Shown in pieces: positions 24,291-37,000 of a stretch of 64,000 bases of DNA. The DNA comes from Copromyces sp. CBS 386.78 (lineage: Eukaryota; Ascomycota; Sordariomycetes; Sordariales; Sordariaceae), in contig MU839204.1 in assembly GCA_030685235.1 (NCBI GenBank), forward strand, positions 1-64,000, given 5' to 3'. The notes under the pieces were generated by a model. The model did no database searches and was not told where the DNA came from. It saw only the letters and a program-made list of their open reading frames with translations. The number at the start of each line of letters is the position of its first letter. The first letter of the stretch is position 1. Position numbers and translations under genes: made by a program.

Positions 24291-27200
24291 TGTAAGTTAG
24301 GTACTCGGCAGGTGTGAAGTTGCTACTGGGTGTTGGTGTGTTGTGTTATGTGATGTTTTGATGTCGTGGTGAGTGAATGAAGTCGAATGTTTGAGATTGA
24401 AGATGCCCGAGGTCGCCACAGATGAAATGTTCCCTTGCTCAAACACCTTGTCGGCGTTTTCTTGGCATGAATGGTGCCGCGTTGCACACACACACGATAT
24501 TTGACATTTTAGACCTTCGAAACGAAAGAGGAAAATGAAGAAATTCGAGTTTGTAATGATTAGAATTGCTATATTAATAGTTTCAGCCACGCTGATTTCA
24601 AATCTATAATCGGTTTTCTCATATCTCTTCATTTAGTGGGGATGCAAGCCGATAAAGGTCCAAAAAGTCAAGTGTCGTGTGTGTGTGCAACGCGCGCACC
24701 ATGCCAAGAAAACGACAAGGTGTTTGAGTGAGGGAAAGGTCCAGAACCTCAGGTCTCCGCTGGGGCTCTGCATGACCCGCCCGGGGTTTGCAGCACGTCG
24801 TCCCGGGGGAAATTGTTAGGTAGTGCAAAACCTCTCTTTGGCTTTGCCAACGAAGGCACCATACGCACACATAATTTACCTCTGCCTAAATGAAACCAGA
24901 AAAGAAGCTTCCAGTCTCAGCCTCATTGAAGCGGAGGCTTGCTTCTTTGATTAAAAGTGGAAAGAACGCAAGTTTTCCATCTTCTGACTATGGGGGAATT
25001 GAACTCCCGCTAGCCGGAGCTCGAGACGCGGATTGGTCTCCGACATCGAATGCGCTAACAATTCGCAAAAGGCTCCTCCGGCCACAGGAGCGCACTCCGG
25101 TTATCCTCCTGCCTAGACTGAGGTATGCAACCTCTGCTATACTGGTGTACTGGGCTTCCGAACATAGCATAAGATTCTCAATATGGCTTGGGCGCGTAGA
25201 GAGCAAACTAGAATTCAGCGCGAGCACCGTCGTATAAGATGTGATAACGTGGATTTGTCCTCTACTCCCTCCTTGGGAACGCTTTAGCAATAGTACTATA
25301 CCGAATATCCAAGCTAAGCTCCGCCTCGTCGTGTTGCCGGGGCGATGATAGCGATCCAGATAATCCCGATCCGCTTTTAGGCAACTATGTCACACTAGAA
25401 AGATACTTTTTATGGTCTCTTCAACTACATTTTTATGGTCCTCTGTCCTTCCCAGTAAGTCTGTCTCGGCCTCATCTCAAGTACCCATCTAACACCACAA
25501 ACCTAACCCACTAGCAACTTCTCACCCTGGGGGTGCGTTAGCAGCGAGGTGGAACATCTGTCTGCCCTTCGAACTCCAACGTTACGTACCTCACCTCAAC
25601 TCTTCCTCTTTTCACCAAACTAAACCTCGACGCTCACGTCTTCCCAAAATAGTTTTGATTGCACTTTCAGCTTAAACACAATCCACCTTGCTTTTTCCCC
25701 ATTGGTGTTTTGTATCCGACGATCCTAGTCATCGCCCCCAAGACTAATTAATCCCACCATCACCACCAGCGACTGACTCTGTTAAACCCGGTAGGTACCT
25801 TATAGGTAACAGACGGCCTCCTCGCAGTCGAGACATCCATGATGGGCATCAACAGCGACAGCGACATCGGCATCGACATCATGGTCCATCCTCCGCTCTG
25901 CTACACATATAACGGGCCATCATCAATAAATACCTTAGGTAGACACGGTCCCTTGAATCACATGGCTGCTGCTGCTGCTGCTGCGAGAGAGAGAGCGAGA
26001 GAAAGAGAGAGAGGTTTGAAGTTCGACTCAGGAAACGCATTCTTTTCAGAATCGCGCCGGGAGTTTAGTAAAGCACCACCTTGACTTAATTTGATGTCCA
26101 TGGTAAGTAAGTAACTGAACTGTAACTATTCTAGAACTGAAGACTAAGAGGCAAAGTGAAGTGTTCTGTCGGAGGTAAGAATAGTTACCTTAGTTGTGAT
26201 AGATGCAACGTCAACACTTGAAATATAAGTGAAGCGGGGGCATATATATATATATGTATACGGAGATAAATAGATAGATATATAATAGTCTTATTCCTTA
26301 TGCTACTTATCTATAGCGCCTTATTGGCATGGGGTACTTCTCCTGGTTAGATAGCCTATTATTTTGTAAATTCATTGAATGGAACTGTGTGTGTGTGTAT
26401 GTGTGTGATTTAAAAAATAAAAAAATAAAAAAAAGAAGCAGGCAGCAGTTAAGTTAATTAGTTAACTTTTGTCTTTTACAGTTGTCAATAAGACTAACCA
26501 CAACAGCTCACCTACCTACTATATATACCTCACTTTACAATCTAATGCTACTTAGTTTATTTATTAGCTCAATACGCCTAACATACTAGATAGACTACAT
26601 CTATCCCAAACTATACATACCAAACCTCACAAGGATTAAGTATAATAGCTAGATACGAAATTACAAAGGGCATTATCCAAAGTGCAAAATGGTATATACA
26701 ATGTAAGATCACGCTTTTGATATGGAATGAAACGGATCGATTAGATATGTAAACGTCTAGGAAGGTTGACCAGAGGTCTCTCTCGAGCTAACAAACAAAC
26801 AAACTAGTATTGGACTGTATGTACTAAGTCACTGACTGGGCAATATCACACACAATGCATCGATCGATGTTGTTTGTATGCAGAACCCGAACGAAGTAGA
26901 CTATCTAGACTAGGATCCCGATCTGCTGGAACTGAAACGGAAAACGTAGAGGTAGCTATTTATCATGTTTATTCTTCCCAGGGGTATATCGTACGTAGTA
27001 GCCTATCCAACTATCCAACTATCATATCCATATCATACGTATCGTATCGTATCGTATCGTGCATGCCGTGCGTACGTAGTAGACTGAGTGAGTACCTTGC
27101 TGTACCTTGCTGTACCTGCTGTACCGTACTACCAACACTACAGCTAGAGGTAGGTAATCAACAAACAACCAAACTACCAACCAACCAACTACCAAAGAGG

Positions 27201-27527
27201 AACGCGAACACCTATAGACCAACACCAACAGCTATACACGATGCTTTTGAACACCTTCCCCCTTTCCCTTTCCGCTTTCCGCTTTCCCCCCTCGGACAAC
27301 CGACCAGCAACGCCAAGGCCATGCTTCCAACTGAAGTTTCCTTGTTCCTTGTTTTCTTGTTTTTCTCCTTCCTTGTCCGCTTTTTAAAACCCCCTATCCA
27401 ATCCAATCCAACACTGAACACCGAACATATATCCGGACATATCAACACTCCTACCACACGTAGCTACCAGTCTCAGCAACCCCACCCCGAAGACCCCGAA
27501 GAGAAAACAAAACACCAAGTAAATCAA
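24291..27527. other. 3.2-kb intergenic region, no supported gene
   Basis: It contains the 5' flank of the PLP protein and the 3' flank of the Sfi1-like gene, with CTG and GA microsatellites (about 25,963-26,012), TA/TAGA tracts (about 26,240-26,280), an ATCGT array (about 27,035-27,060) and a tRNA-like but unfoldable segment near 24,990-25,075. Short frames overlap on both strands without coherent domains. A segment at 26,764-26,818 recurs at 37,979-38,024. Confidence 0.6.
26764..26818. repeat. Dispersed intergenic repeat, copy A
   Basis: It shares GTTGACCAGAGGTCT, GAGCTAACAAACA and ATTGGACTG, in order and similar spacing, with 37,979-38,024. Its function is unknown. Confidence 0.6.
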
Positions 27528-30500
27528 TCACCCCTCCGCGCTCTCCTCCCTGATATCACTAAAAAACACCACCCCCCTCTCTCTGTTGTTGTTGTTGTTA
27601 TCTACCCGTTCAGATCGTTCTCGTTCGGTCCACTCCCTCCCCCCTCTGAGGATACCAATACCAGACGTATTGATGATGCCCGGTTGTTGTTCTGCAGCAG
27701 CGTAAAAAACCCTCCTCAGCTCTCTCTCCCTTGGACTGGCCAGGATGGCCGAGGGGGTGCTAGTGCCGACGGAGACGGAGGTGGAAGGGGCTGTTGGCGG
27801 TCCGAAGGAGAAGGGGGGATGGGGATGGGGATAATAACCTGAACCTGATGAAGAAGGAGCTGTGGATGAAGGACGGTCGAGAGGGCGGTTAAAGAGGGAT
27901 TTCCGGGCGTTGAATCTTTCTTGTCTTTCGGGGGGTCTTGATGATGAACTTTCTGGTCGTCGTTCTGGTCGTGCTGGTCTTGAGGAGCGATCATCTGGTC
28001 GTGGTGGTGGTGGTTGTTGGTACTGGCTCTGAGAGTGAGGAGCGTACTGCGACTGGGGTTGGGAGGCAAAGATGGTATTCCCACCAGCAGTAGCAGCAGT
28101 AGTAGCATGAACAGGAGGTTGACTCTGCGAGTGACGACTCAAAGGCGGCGCCCGCCTGACCCTACTAGGCGTGCTCATAAACCCTGGATCGTTGACATCC
28201 AAGTCAGGCAAAAACGACCCCTCCTCGTCATCATCATCAAAGTCCATAGGACCTAAATTGCTAACCTCGGCCGCTAAAGTCTGACTGGCCCGAAACGACG
28301 AGCTCGAAGGGTTGTTCCTAGCGTTAACCAACCGAGCAGAAAGATTCGTCGGACGCATATCCGAGCTTCGGCCTGTTGGTTGTTGGACGGGAACTGAGAC
28401 GATAGGTGTTTCTGGTATTGTGGGAGCCGCGAGTCTACTAGCTGGCCGGCTTGCTGTGCGACTCGCTGGGCGGGAGTAGGAAGTAGTCTGGGGGTCTGGG
28501 TTGGGGTGGTAGGGTTGATAACCCTTTGGTGCTTTTGGCGGCTGCGGTTGTTGGGCAGCTGATGCTGATGCTGATGCTGATGGGGGAGCAGATCGTATAG
28601 GAAGCTGCTGGACCGATTGTCGACTCGGTGCTGCTGCTGCTGCTGCTGCTGCTGGGGGAAAGAGAAACGTCGACCTATCCCGCTCGCGGACCGGTTCGGG
28701 TGGAAGCTCCGAATTTACAAACCACTGGCTTACGCTATTGCCAAAGTTTGCCGTCGTATCACTTCCCCTTTCGCGATCCCGATACCGCCCCATCTGCCTC
28801 ATCACACTCCTCCTCGAACTCAACAGCGTGGACATGCGCGGATCAAGCATGCTAAACTCTCCCATGCCCATCCCCCGTTCTCTAACCGCCCCGGGATTAA
28901 TAACCGCCCACCACCCCTCCAACACCCCCACCGCCATCCTCCGCTCTTCCCTCTCCCTCAGCGCCTTCACCGCATTCCTCTTAGCAACCAAATGCAGCGC
29001 TTCGTGCTCCCACCTCTGCAAACAATTCTTCATCGTCCCCTCGGCTTCCCATTCTTGGGCATCCATCTCCGCTTCTCTCATCTCCGCCGCGCTATCCATC
29101 CAGTTCTCTAGATAGCCCTCCAGCTCGGCGTCGGCGGCAATATCTCTTATCTCTTGCGCCCGACTCGATATTGTTGTCCAGTAGGAGAGGGTTTCGTAAA
29201 GGTCCGAGTGGTTGTGATGCAGATGCAAAGAGTCGGCGTCAGAGCCCAAGTCGTCGGATTCCAGCAGGGCGTTGAACCACGTGTTTAGACACGACTGAGC
29301 GAGCGAGATCTTGTAGGAGCGGCGGAAGGAGCGTAGGCATGTCATCATCCTTTCGCGACGGGCTTGTTCGGCTAGAAAAGGCCAGCGGTCCAGGACGGAG
29401 GCGATAGTGAAACGCTTGGATTGTTTGGAAGCCTTGCGGAGGTAGTAGGTGTTGCGGGTGGTGGAGGAGACGAGGGCTTCGCGCCATCGGTCTAGGCACG
29501 GCTTGGTGGTGCGGTAGAGGCAGATGAGGTTGGCGTTGTGGCGCGGGGTGAAGATGGCGTTGGACGCGTTGAACCAGACTGTCAGACACTGAGAGGTGAG
29601 GTCGTCCGAGTACATGTAGTCGGCTTCAGACTCGGAGTGTTGGCGGATGGAAACGGAGGTCTCGGCGGCGGAGAGCCACGTCGAAAGGACGGATTTTTTG
29701 CTAGTGGAAGCGGCATGGTGCTGGAACAAGGCCAGACGCTGCTCAAGGAACCACTGAGTCAAGGTGTCTTCGAGTGTTTCCTCGTCTTCGCGGATATTCC
29801 ATAACTTGAGCTTCAGCTCCAACCTCCACGTGTCCACGGGGTTGAGAAGCAGCACAGCGTCAGCCAGCTGGCCGTCTCGGCGGGCGTACTCGGCTTCTGC
29901 CCGCCAGTGTTGGAGACAGTTCCACTTGAGCGTGCGCTCGTCAGCCGCGCGAAACTTGCCAAGTGTTTGCAACAGCCGACTCTGCTCGTGCCAACTCGCC
30001 AGAATAGCCTGACAGTCCCGCGTAACCTTGAGCACTCTGCACTCGTGCCCGGTGTATCTGAGATCCTCGGCCTCTTCTTGCCAGATATTAACCGCCTCGT
30101 CGAGAAGGAGTCTCTCATCCAGGGCAATGGCCACCTCGTGATCATCCTGCATCTCCTTGGTCCTCGTAACCCAATGGTCCAAACCGCCCTTCATCGCCTT
30201 GAACACGGCAAAATCGTCCGCCACCCTCCCCTTTTGCAGCCGATACCAATGCATCACCCCCTCCCTGATCGTCTCCCTCTCCTCCGTCTGCTCGGCTACG
30301 TTCCTTCTCACTTCCTGATGTAGCGCCACGGCCGTCCACCTTTGCAGCGCATGAATAAGCACAAAGTTCCTCGCCTTGGTCTCATCCTGGATATGCTGCG
30401 CCCTCCAGGCATCAAACGCTCTTTTCCTGACCAAATGCCGTCTCGCGACCGCGGTCCGGTCCAGCTCCTCGCGCGCTTGATCCTGCCAGAAATTCAGCAT

Positions 30501-32149
30501 ATTTTGTATCGTGAAAACCTCGTACACCCTCGTAGCGCGCCGCTCCATCTTGTCGACCCACGCCTCGTACTCGGCTTCGGCCTCGCGGCGCTCGCGCTCT
30601 TGGACAACAGCCACCGTTTCCTCGCGCCATATCTCCAGGACTTCGGTCTTGATGTCTTGGTCGTCGATTTGCGTCGCGAGGGAAAGCAGGTGGTCGTGGT
30701 CGCGCTGGTGGCGGTTGAAGTGGTCGTGCCAGGATGTGAAGGCGTCGCGAAGCAGCGAGACGTCGTCTTCGGTTCGGAACATGCGCACTTTTGCTTCTTG
30801 GTATTCGGGGTCAGAGGGTGGGGGGCGCGTAAAGGCATGGTGTTGGTGACTGCTAGGCAGAAGGGGCTCGTCTTTGGTGTTGACGGTGGTGTCGCTGGTT
30901 GCGCGATCGAGTTGGGAGAAATCGGTTCGCGGGGATTTGTGGTTGAGGTCGGTTTCGCCTACTGAGGAGAAGGACATGGGACGGGGTCGTTCTTTGTTCG
31001 GTCTGGCGTATGCGGGTAAAGCGCCGGCGGCAACCTCGGCATTGTCGTAGTGGTGCGGTGCTCCGAATACACGAGGGATGTGTCTAACCTTGTCCAGCAC
31101 GGGATTATGTGGTTGGAAAGGTCGACCATCATCGCCGTATTCCCCTCGTACCGAACTTTTCGACCTCGAAGCCAATTGACTTTTTCTCCCCTGGCCTTTC
31201 TCCGGTGACCTCCCCCTTCGGTTCAACATTTGCCCCCTTTCCCGTTGTTGCGCTAGTGCTTCCAATTTCCTAGCCCTCTCATTCCCAAGGCCATCCGCCG
31301 GCAAGGCATTCGGATCCGTGAAACTTGCCGACCTCGCCCTTGATCGAATCGGTAGTCCTCCAAGCGCAAGCGGTCTTGAAACGGAACTATGTCTTCTCTT
31401 GGGCAGCAGCCGTCGCAACTTGATATCCAGTTCGCCGCCCGTCACGTCGTCCTCATCTTGACTAAAAACGGACGAGAACCCGGCCGGCGACCTGCCCGAC
31501 ACGGAAACGCTCCTCGACCTGGACCGAGCAGCCTTATCTCCGGCAGGCGACTGCTCCCGACTCCCCCCCAACGGACTACTAGGCACGTACTCCAACATGA
31601 TGCCCATGCCCGCTAAGACGGTTCGAAACCGATCCAGCAGTGACGTGTCCCCTCTCGAGTTCGGCGCGCATCGCTGGCCCCCAATCTTAAAGATAAGCCG
31701 CGAGATATGCGAGGGCGCCTGGTCGGGATCTGGGTAGCCGTGGGCGGGGAGGATCTGTTCGGCGGCTTGGAAGAGGGCGTTGGTCGGCAAGCGGTCGCGC
31801 TCGGGCAGGGAAGGGAGGATGGACTCGGCGAGGGTGACGATTTCGTGGAGGAGCTCGATGTCTGTGTTTTGGGTTGGTTGGTGTGTTAGCTAGCTAGCTG
31901 GCTGCTGGGAAGGCCAAAGAATGGGGGAAACGGACCTTGATTAGAGTAGTACGGCTCATTGCTGTGGGCGAAGCTGGTATTGGCGTTGGGGTTGTTGTTG
32001 TTGGCGCCGGCATTGTTGGTGTTGATATTGGTATTTCCGACTCCGACTCCAACTCCGGCCTGCTGCTGCTGTCGCCAAGATGAAGATAACTGTGGTAACC
32101 CGGCCCTGCCATCTCGGTGGTGGAGGGGCAGAGAGGATGGAGGCGGCAT
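27528..32149 (-). CDS. Sfi1-like centrin-binding spindle pole protein
   Basis: Two exons: 32,149-31,936 and 31,861-27,528. The 74-nt intron (donor GTCCGT, acceptor ACAG) joins YYSNQ to DIELLHEIV in frame. The product is 1,515 aa. The central part (roughly residues 400-1,100) is a long helical array of degenerate units with spaced Trp residues, such as LDHWVTRTKE, AVNIWQEEAE and LQHWRAEAEYARR. This is characteristic of Sfi1, whose helix binds centrin/Cdc31 along the half-bridge of the spindle pole body and enables its duplication. The N-terminus is Gly/Asn/Gln-rich; the C-terminus is low-complexity (poly-Ala, Ser/Pro/Arg-rich) and probably disordered. The chosen ATG is the first in the exon-1 frame after an in-frame stop; an additional upstream exon cannot be excluded. 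Divergent from the NDUFAF8-like gene. Confidence 0.85.
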
Positions 32150-33190
32150 GTGAGAGGGCGCCGCCACCTCGAAGGCATGACTATGGAAATGGTAACCCCC
32201 GAATACTGATCAAAGCACGGTGGTGCGCCCTCGTGGGTGACTGTCGTTGTTGGTTAGGTTGTAGTAGTAGTCTGCTGCTAGGTTTATAGGACGTGTAGGA
32301 CGTAGGTAGGTCGTCGGTATATCGGGCAGAATGCGACTGCTGTCGAGCGAAAAACTGGCGATGCTGTGCTAGGCTGAGAATTGAAAATCGGCTTGTCGCA
32401 ATTCCACTTTGTCTCCCGTCCTTCGATGTTTGTTTATCGTTTTATCTGCGAGGTCCGAGATTTCGACTAGAACTAGACTAGCAAATTGCGCAAAAGCTGA
32501 ATGCCGAGTGGAATGGAATGAAGGAGGTCAGGTCGTCGTCGTCGGCAGAGTTTCCCGAGATTGATTTGATCGAGGGTTGGCGATTGCGATTGCTGCTTCT
32601 TCCCGTCGAAGCGAGCGGGAGACCTGGAGTTAGGTGGTGATGCAAATGCAGCAAAAGAGATTATGGAAGAGACAGAAACACGACAGACGGGAGATGCGAC
32701 CGTGCAGTGGACGGGCAACGGGCGGAAGCCCAATGCGATTGAGACGCGTGCGCACGAAGGTGCAGACTGTGATTATACTACCTTAACAAAAGCCCCCCCA
32801 GTTTTACCGCTGTGATTGTTACCCAAGTATCAATTAGACGCGCTAAATCGGTCCTAGTTGCAGTGAGCAAGCTACCTACCTCTAACGCATCAAGCTCAGA
32901 TGAGATGGGACCTCAGCCTCGCAGCCTGTTGACGCTGAAGCCAGGTACCTGCCTACCTAACAATTCCCCAAAACAAACAACAAAACCCAAGAAAGACGCC
33001 AACGTCAGGTCACCTGCACGAATTATCAAACATCGCCTTCAAGTTCCATTCTACATAGTGTACGCTTGAAGCTACCTACCGACAACCTCCCGTCATACCT
33101 AATTCACTTCAAAACCACCCGATATCTTTCTTTCGCTTCTGAACATAACTCGAGGGCAAAGACAGAAGGGAGATAGATACCTTAGTCAAG
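32150..33190. promoter_or_regulatory. 1.0-kb divergent intergenic region (sfi1-like / NDUFAF8-like)
   Basis: The two flanking genes are transcribed away from each other, so both promoters must lie here. I see GTAGGTAGGTCG-type runs and no clear TATA motif. Small frames (64-86 aa) overlap on both strands and look fortuitous. Confidence 0.5.
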
Positions 33191-33664
33191 ATGCAACCCC
33201 CCAAAGCCAAAGCCACAGCCGCCGCCACCGTCCGCCCAATCCAGCGGTTCGCTTCCGCAGTCTCCAAGTGCTCCGCCGAGGTAAGTCAAGTCAAGTCAAG
33301 TGAAGCTATTCCGACTGAGTCATGGCTCTCCCTCCCCTCCCTTAATACACAAAAACTCACATGAACCAACCAAACCTCACAGTCGGCCGCCTACGGCAAA
33401 TGCATCCTAGCCGATTACAACTCTGTGCACAAAGACTTGTGCGCCAAGGAATTTTTGCGGTTGAAGAATTGTTACTTGGTATGTTATGTCCCCCATCAAT
33501 CAATGCCTGTCTCTCTAGAGTAGTAGTAAGGTACCTTAGTCAGTCTTGTTTAACTTGTGGCCACACACATTGACCTTTCCAAAAAAAAAAAAAAAAAAAA
33601 AAAAAAAGGGGGGAAAAAAGCTAACACATGTCACACACCGCAGTTGGCAGCTAAGAAGGCCTAG
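33191..33664 (+). CDS. Twin CX9C protein, NDUFAF8-like complex I assembly factor
   Basis: Three exons: 33,191-33,280, 33,383-33,478 and 33,644-33,664. Donors are GTAAGT and GTATGT, acceptors CACAG and CGCAG, and all junctions are phase 0. They give a 68-aa protein too split for simple ORF finding. It carries two CX9C motifs, CSAESAAYGKC and CAKEFLRLKNC, the signature of small proteins imported and oxidised by Mia40 in the mitochondrial intermembrane space. The end (CAKEFLRLKNCYLLAAKK) resembles the C-terminal half of human NDUFAF8, which with NDUFAF5 acts in complex I assembly. Length and spacing fit. The second intron holds a 27-base poly-A tract. The family is clear; the exact function is inferred by resemblance. 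Confidence 0.82.
33581..33607. repeat. A27 homopolymer inside an intron
   Basis: An uninterrupted run of 27 A followed by GGGGGG lies in intron 2 of the twin CX9C gene, about 37 bp before the acceptor. Confidence 0.95.
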
Positions 33665-34030
33665 ACTAGACTACTATAAGTAGACCAGTCGATATGTAAC
33701 TTTCTGTATATATACAAAATGTCACTTGATATCATAGTTTGTCTACCGTCTAGTACTTCTTCGGGGCTTGTGATGACTTTGTAAATACCTATGGAGGCCA
33801 TGACGGATCATCCACCTCATGAGCATCGATAGGACATTGAAATAACAGAAAAATCCCTTTTTTTTTTTTTTTTTGAACATTTTCATCATCCGATCATTTC
33901 ATAGCTAGTCTATCCCACACATATTTCGACTCGCTTTCTTTCTTTCTTTCTATAAAACTTTTTCCCACATCTACTACTTCTCTCCCTCTTCTCCCCAGCC
34001 CTTTTCATACCATTCATTCATGGTCAAAGT
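33665..34030. other. Convergent 3' flanks
   Basis: Lies between the ends of the NDUFAF8-like gene (+) and isoleucyl-tRNA synthetase (-). A poly-T tract near 33,860-33,874 and CTTT repeats near 33,935-33,950 are visible. No gene. Confidence 0.6.
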
Positions 34031-37000
34031 CTAAAGCTTCAACAACCTCAACAAAAACGTCGCCTTGCCAACCTCCTGCTCCTCCTCCATAATGATCCCC
34101 TCCTCTTTCCCGTCCGGAATCTTGCCCTCAATATGCGTAACCTCATGTTTATCCAACGGCCTCCTGAGCGCCTTCTCAATCATGGCCATCTGCGTATCAA
34201 ACACCTTCTCGATGCCCGTCTCCTCCGGGTCGGCCGTGACCTTGTACTCCATCTTGATATCGTCGGTAGGCTGAAGACCGGCCTTCTTGCGCAGCCTCTG
34301 CACACGATTAATAATCTCGCGAGCGAGACCCTCCTCGGCCAAGCCGGGGTAGATCTCCGCATCCAGAATGGTGAGCACGTCGTTATCCGTGTTGGTCTCG
34401 AGGTTCTTGGACGAGTCGTCCTCCTTGAGGCCGCGCTTGACGACCAGGTCGCCGGCCTCGAGCGTGATGCCGTCCACCACGAGCTTACCCGTTTGGACGT
34501 AGCCCTGGACTTCGTCCGAGGTGACCGAGGGCAAAGCCTTCTTGACGCGGCCCATGTCCTTCTTGAGCTTCTTGCCGAGAACGGGCCAGTCGGCCGAGAC
34601 CGAGTATTGCACGCCGTGCTTGGCTTCGTCCGACGTGAGCACGAGGTCGCGCACGTTGAGCTCCTCGGTGATGTAACCCTTGAGCGACTCGATGTCGGCC
34701 AAGTACTGCTCGTCGTGGTGGATGACGACGAGGGTCTTGAGCGGCTGCTTGAGGCCGACGGAGCGCTTCTCACGCGAGTAACGGGCGAGCTCGATCACCT
34801 TTTGCATGCGCTGCACGCGGCGCTCCACGTCGGGGTTGTAGAGCTCCTTGCGGACCTCGGGGAAGGGGAGGAAGTGCACGGAGCGGGGATCCTTGGCCTG
34901 GAGCTCCTTGGGAATGTGCGGGAGGAGCTTGAGGTAGATGGTATCGGTGAGGAAGGGGGTGAAGGGGGCGAGGCCGCGGCAGAGGGTAAAGAGGACCTCG
35001 AACAAGGTGTTGAGAGCGTGGAGGGTATCGTTGAGGCCGTTCTCGCCCTTGAGACGCTTGCGGTTGAAGCGGATGTACCAGTTGGTGGTGTTGTCGATGA
35101 GCTCGAGAAGGCGAGGGACGACGGTGTAAAGGCGGTAACCCTTCATCTCCTCGTTGACAAACTCAAGCAGAGACTGGCATGAAGCAAGAATCCACTTGTC
35201 CATGACGTTCTCGTTGGAAGACTCCATCTCGGGGTCGAACATGTAGTCGACCTTCTCAACCTTCTTGAGGAGAGCAACCTGGCCCTCAAAGAACTTGTAC
35301 GAGTTCCACAAAGGAAGGAGAACCTTGGCAACGACCTCCTTGACACCAGCCTCCTTGAAGCGGAGGGGCTCAGCACGCACAACAGGAGAGTTGATGAGGT
35401 AGAGACGGAGGGCATCAGAACCGTACTTGGTCATGACAAGGGTAGGGTCGGGGTAGTTCTTGAGACGCTTGGACATCTTCTTGCCATCCTCAGCAAGAAC
35501 GATACCGTTGACGACGCAGTTCTTGAAGGGAGAGACACCAAAGAGGTGGGTACCCAAGACAAGAAGGGTGTAGAACCAACCACGTGTCTGGTCGAGACCC
35601 TCGGCAATGAAATCACCGGGGAAGGACTTCTCGAACTTCTCCACGTTCTCGAAGGGGTAGTGCTGGGAGGCGTAGGGCATGGAACCAGACTCGAACCAGC
35701 AGTCAAAGACCTCCTCGACACGCTTGAGGACACCCTTGCCCTGCTTGCTGGGGATGGTGATGTGGTCGATCTTGTCACGGTGGAGATCGGTGATGTCGCC
35801 CTCGTAGCCGGAAAGCTCCTTGAGCTCCTCGATGCTGCCAATGCAGACAATCTCCTCGCCGTCGTCGCTCATCCACAGAGGAATGGGAGTACCCCAGTAC
35901 CTGTTACGGGAGACGTTCCAGTCGCGGGCGTTGGCGATCCAGCTGCCAAAACGCTTCTCCTTGACGAAGGACGGGACCCAGTGGGAGCCCTCAATGTTCT
36001 TCAACATCTGGGGGATGATGTCGGGGATGCGGATGAACCACGAGGGGACGGCCTTGTAGATGAGGGGCTTGTCGGAGCGGTAGCACATGGGGTACGAATG
36101 CTTTAGCTGGGACTCGACAACGAGCTTGCCGGCGTTCTTGAGGTGCTTGATGATGTGCTTGTCGGCCTCCTTGACCTGCATACCGGCGAAGTCGGAGACG
36201 CGGTCAGTGTAGTGACCAGTCTCGGTGACGGGGTCGGGAGGAGGGCGCTTCTCGGTGACGATGCCAGCCTCGACGGCCACGTTGTAATCGTCCTCACCGA
36301 AGGCGGGGGCCTGGTGGACAATGCCGGTACCGCTGTCGTCGGTGACGTAGGTAGCGTTGAGGACCTTGAAGGCGACGTCCTTGTACTCGTCGTAGAAGTA
36401 GTTGAAGGGGGGCTCGTACTTCCAGCCGAGCATGTCCTTGCCCTTGATCTTGTCGAGCACCTTGAACTTGGCCTTCTTGGGGTCCTTGTAGAGGGTCGTC
36501 AGGAGCTTCTCGAGGAGGATGTAGTTCTTTCCGGTCTTGTCATCGGCGATCTTGACGTATTCGAAGTCGGGGTGGGCGGCCAGGCCGGTGTGGGAGGGCA
36601 GGGTCCATGGCGTGGTGGTCCAGGCAAGGAGGCAGGTGTTGGGGTCCTCGATCAAGGGGAAGGCGACGACGACGGCGGGATCGGTGACGTCCTGGTAGTT
36701 CTGGTTGGCCTCGAAGTTGGAGAGGGCGGTGGTGAGGGCAGTCGAGTAGGGCATGACGCGGTAGCCACGGTAGACCTGGCCCTTGTCGAAGAGCTGCTTG
36801 AAGACCCACCACTCGGACTCCATGAAGGTCGGGTCCATGGTCTTGTAGTCGTTGTCGAAGTCGATCCAGCGGCCGAGACGCTCGATCGTGTGGCGCCACT
36901 CTTCACGGTACCGCATGACGATGGACCGGCACTCGGCGTTGTACTTTTCGAGGCCCATGTCCATGACGGCGGCCTTGCCCGAGATGCCCAGCTTCTTGTC

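Noticed and set aside
24980..25080. tRNA-like segment on the minus strand (A-box-like TTAGCGCATTCG and B-box-like GTTCAATTCCC)
   Set aside because: The acceptor arms do not pair and the T-stem has a mismatch. No standard cloverleaf could be drawn, so at most a tRNA relic.
26874..27842. 322-aa plus-strand ORF
   Set aside because: It overlaps the 3' end of the Sfi1-like gene antisense, does not begin with ATG and has no domain.
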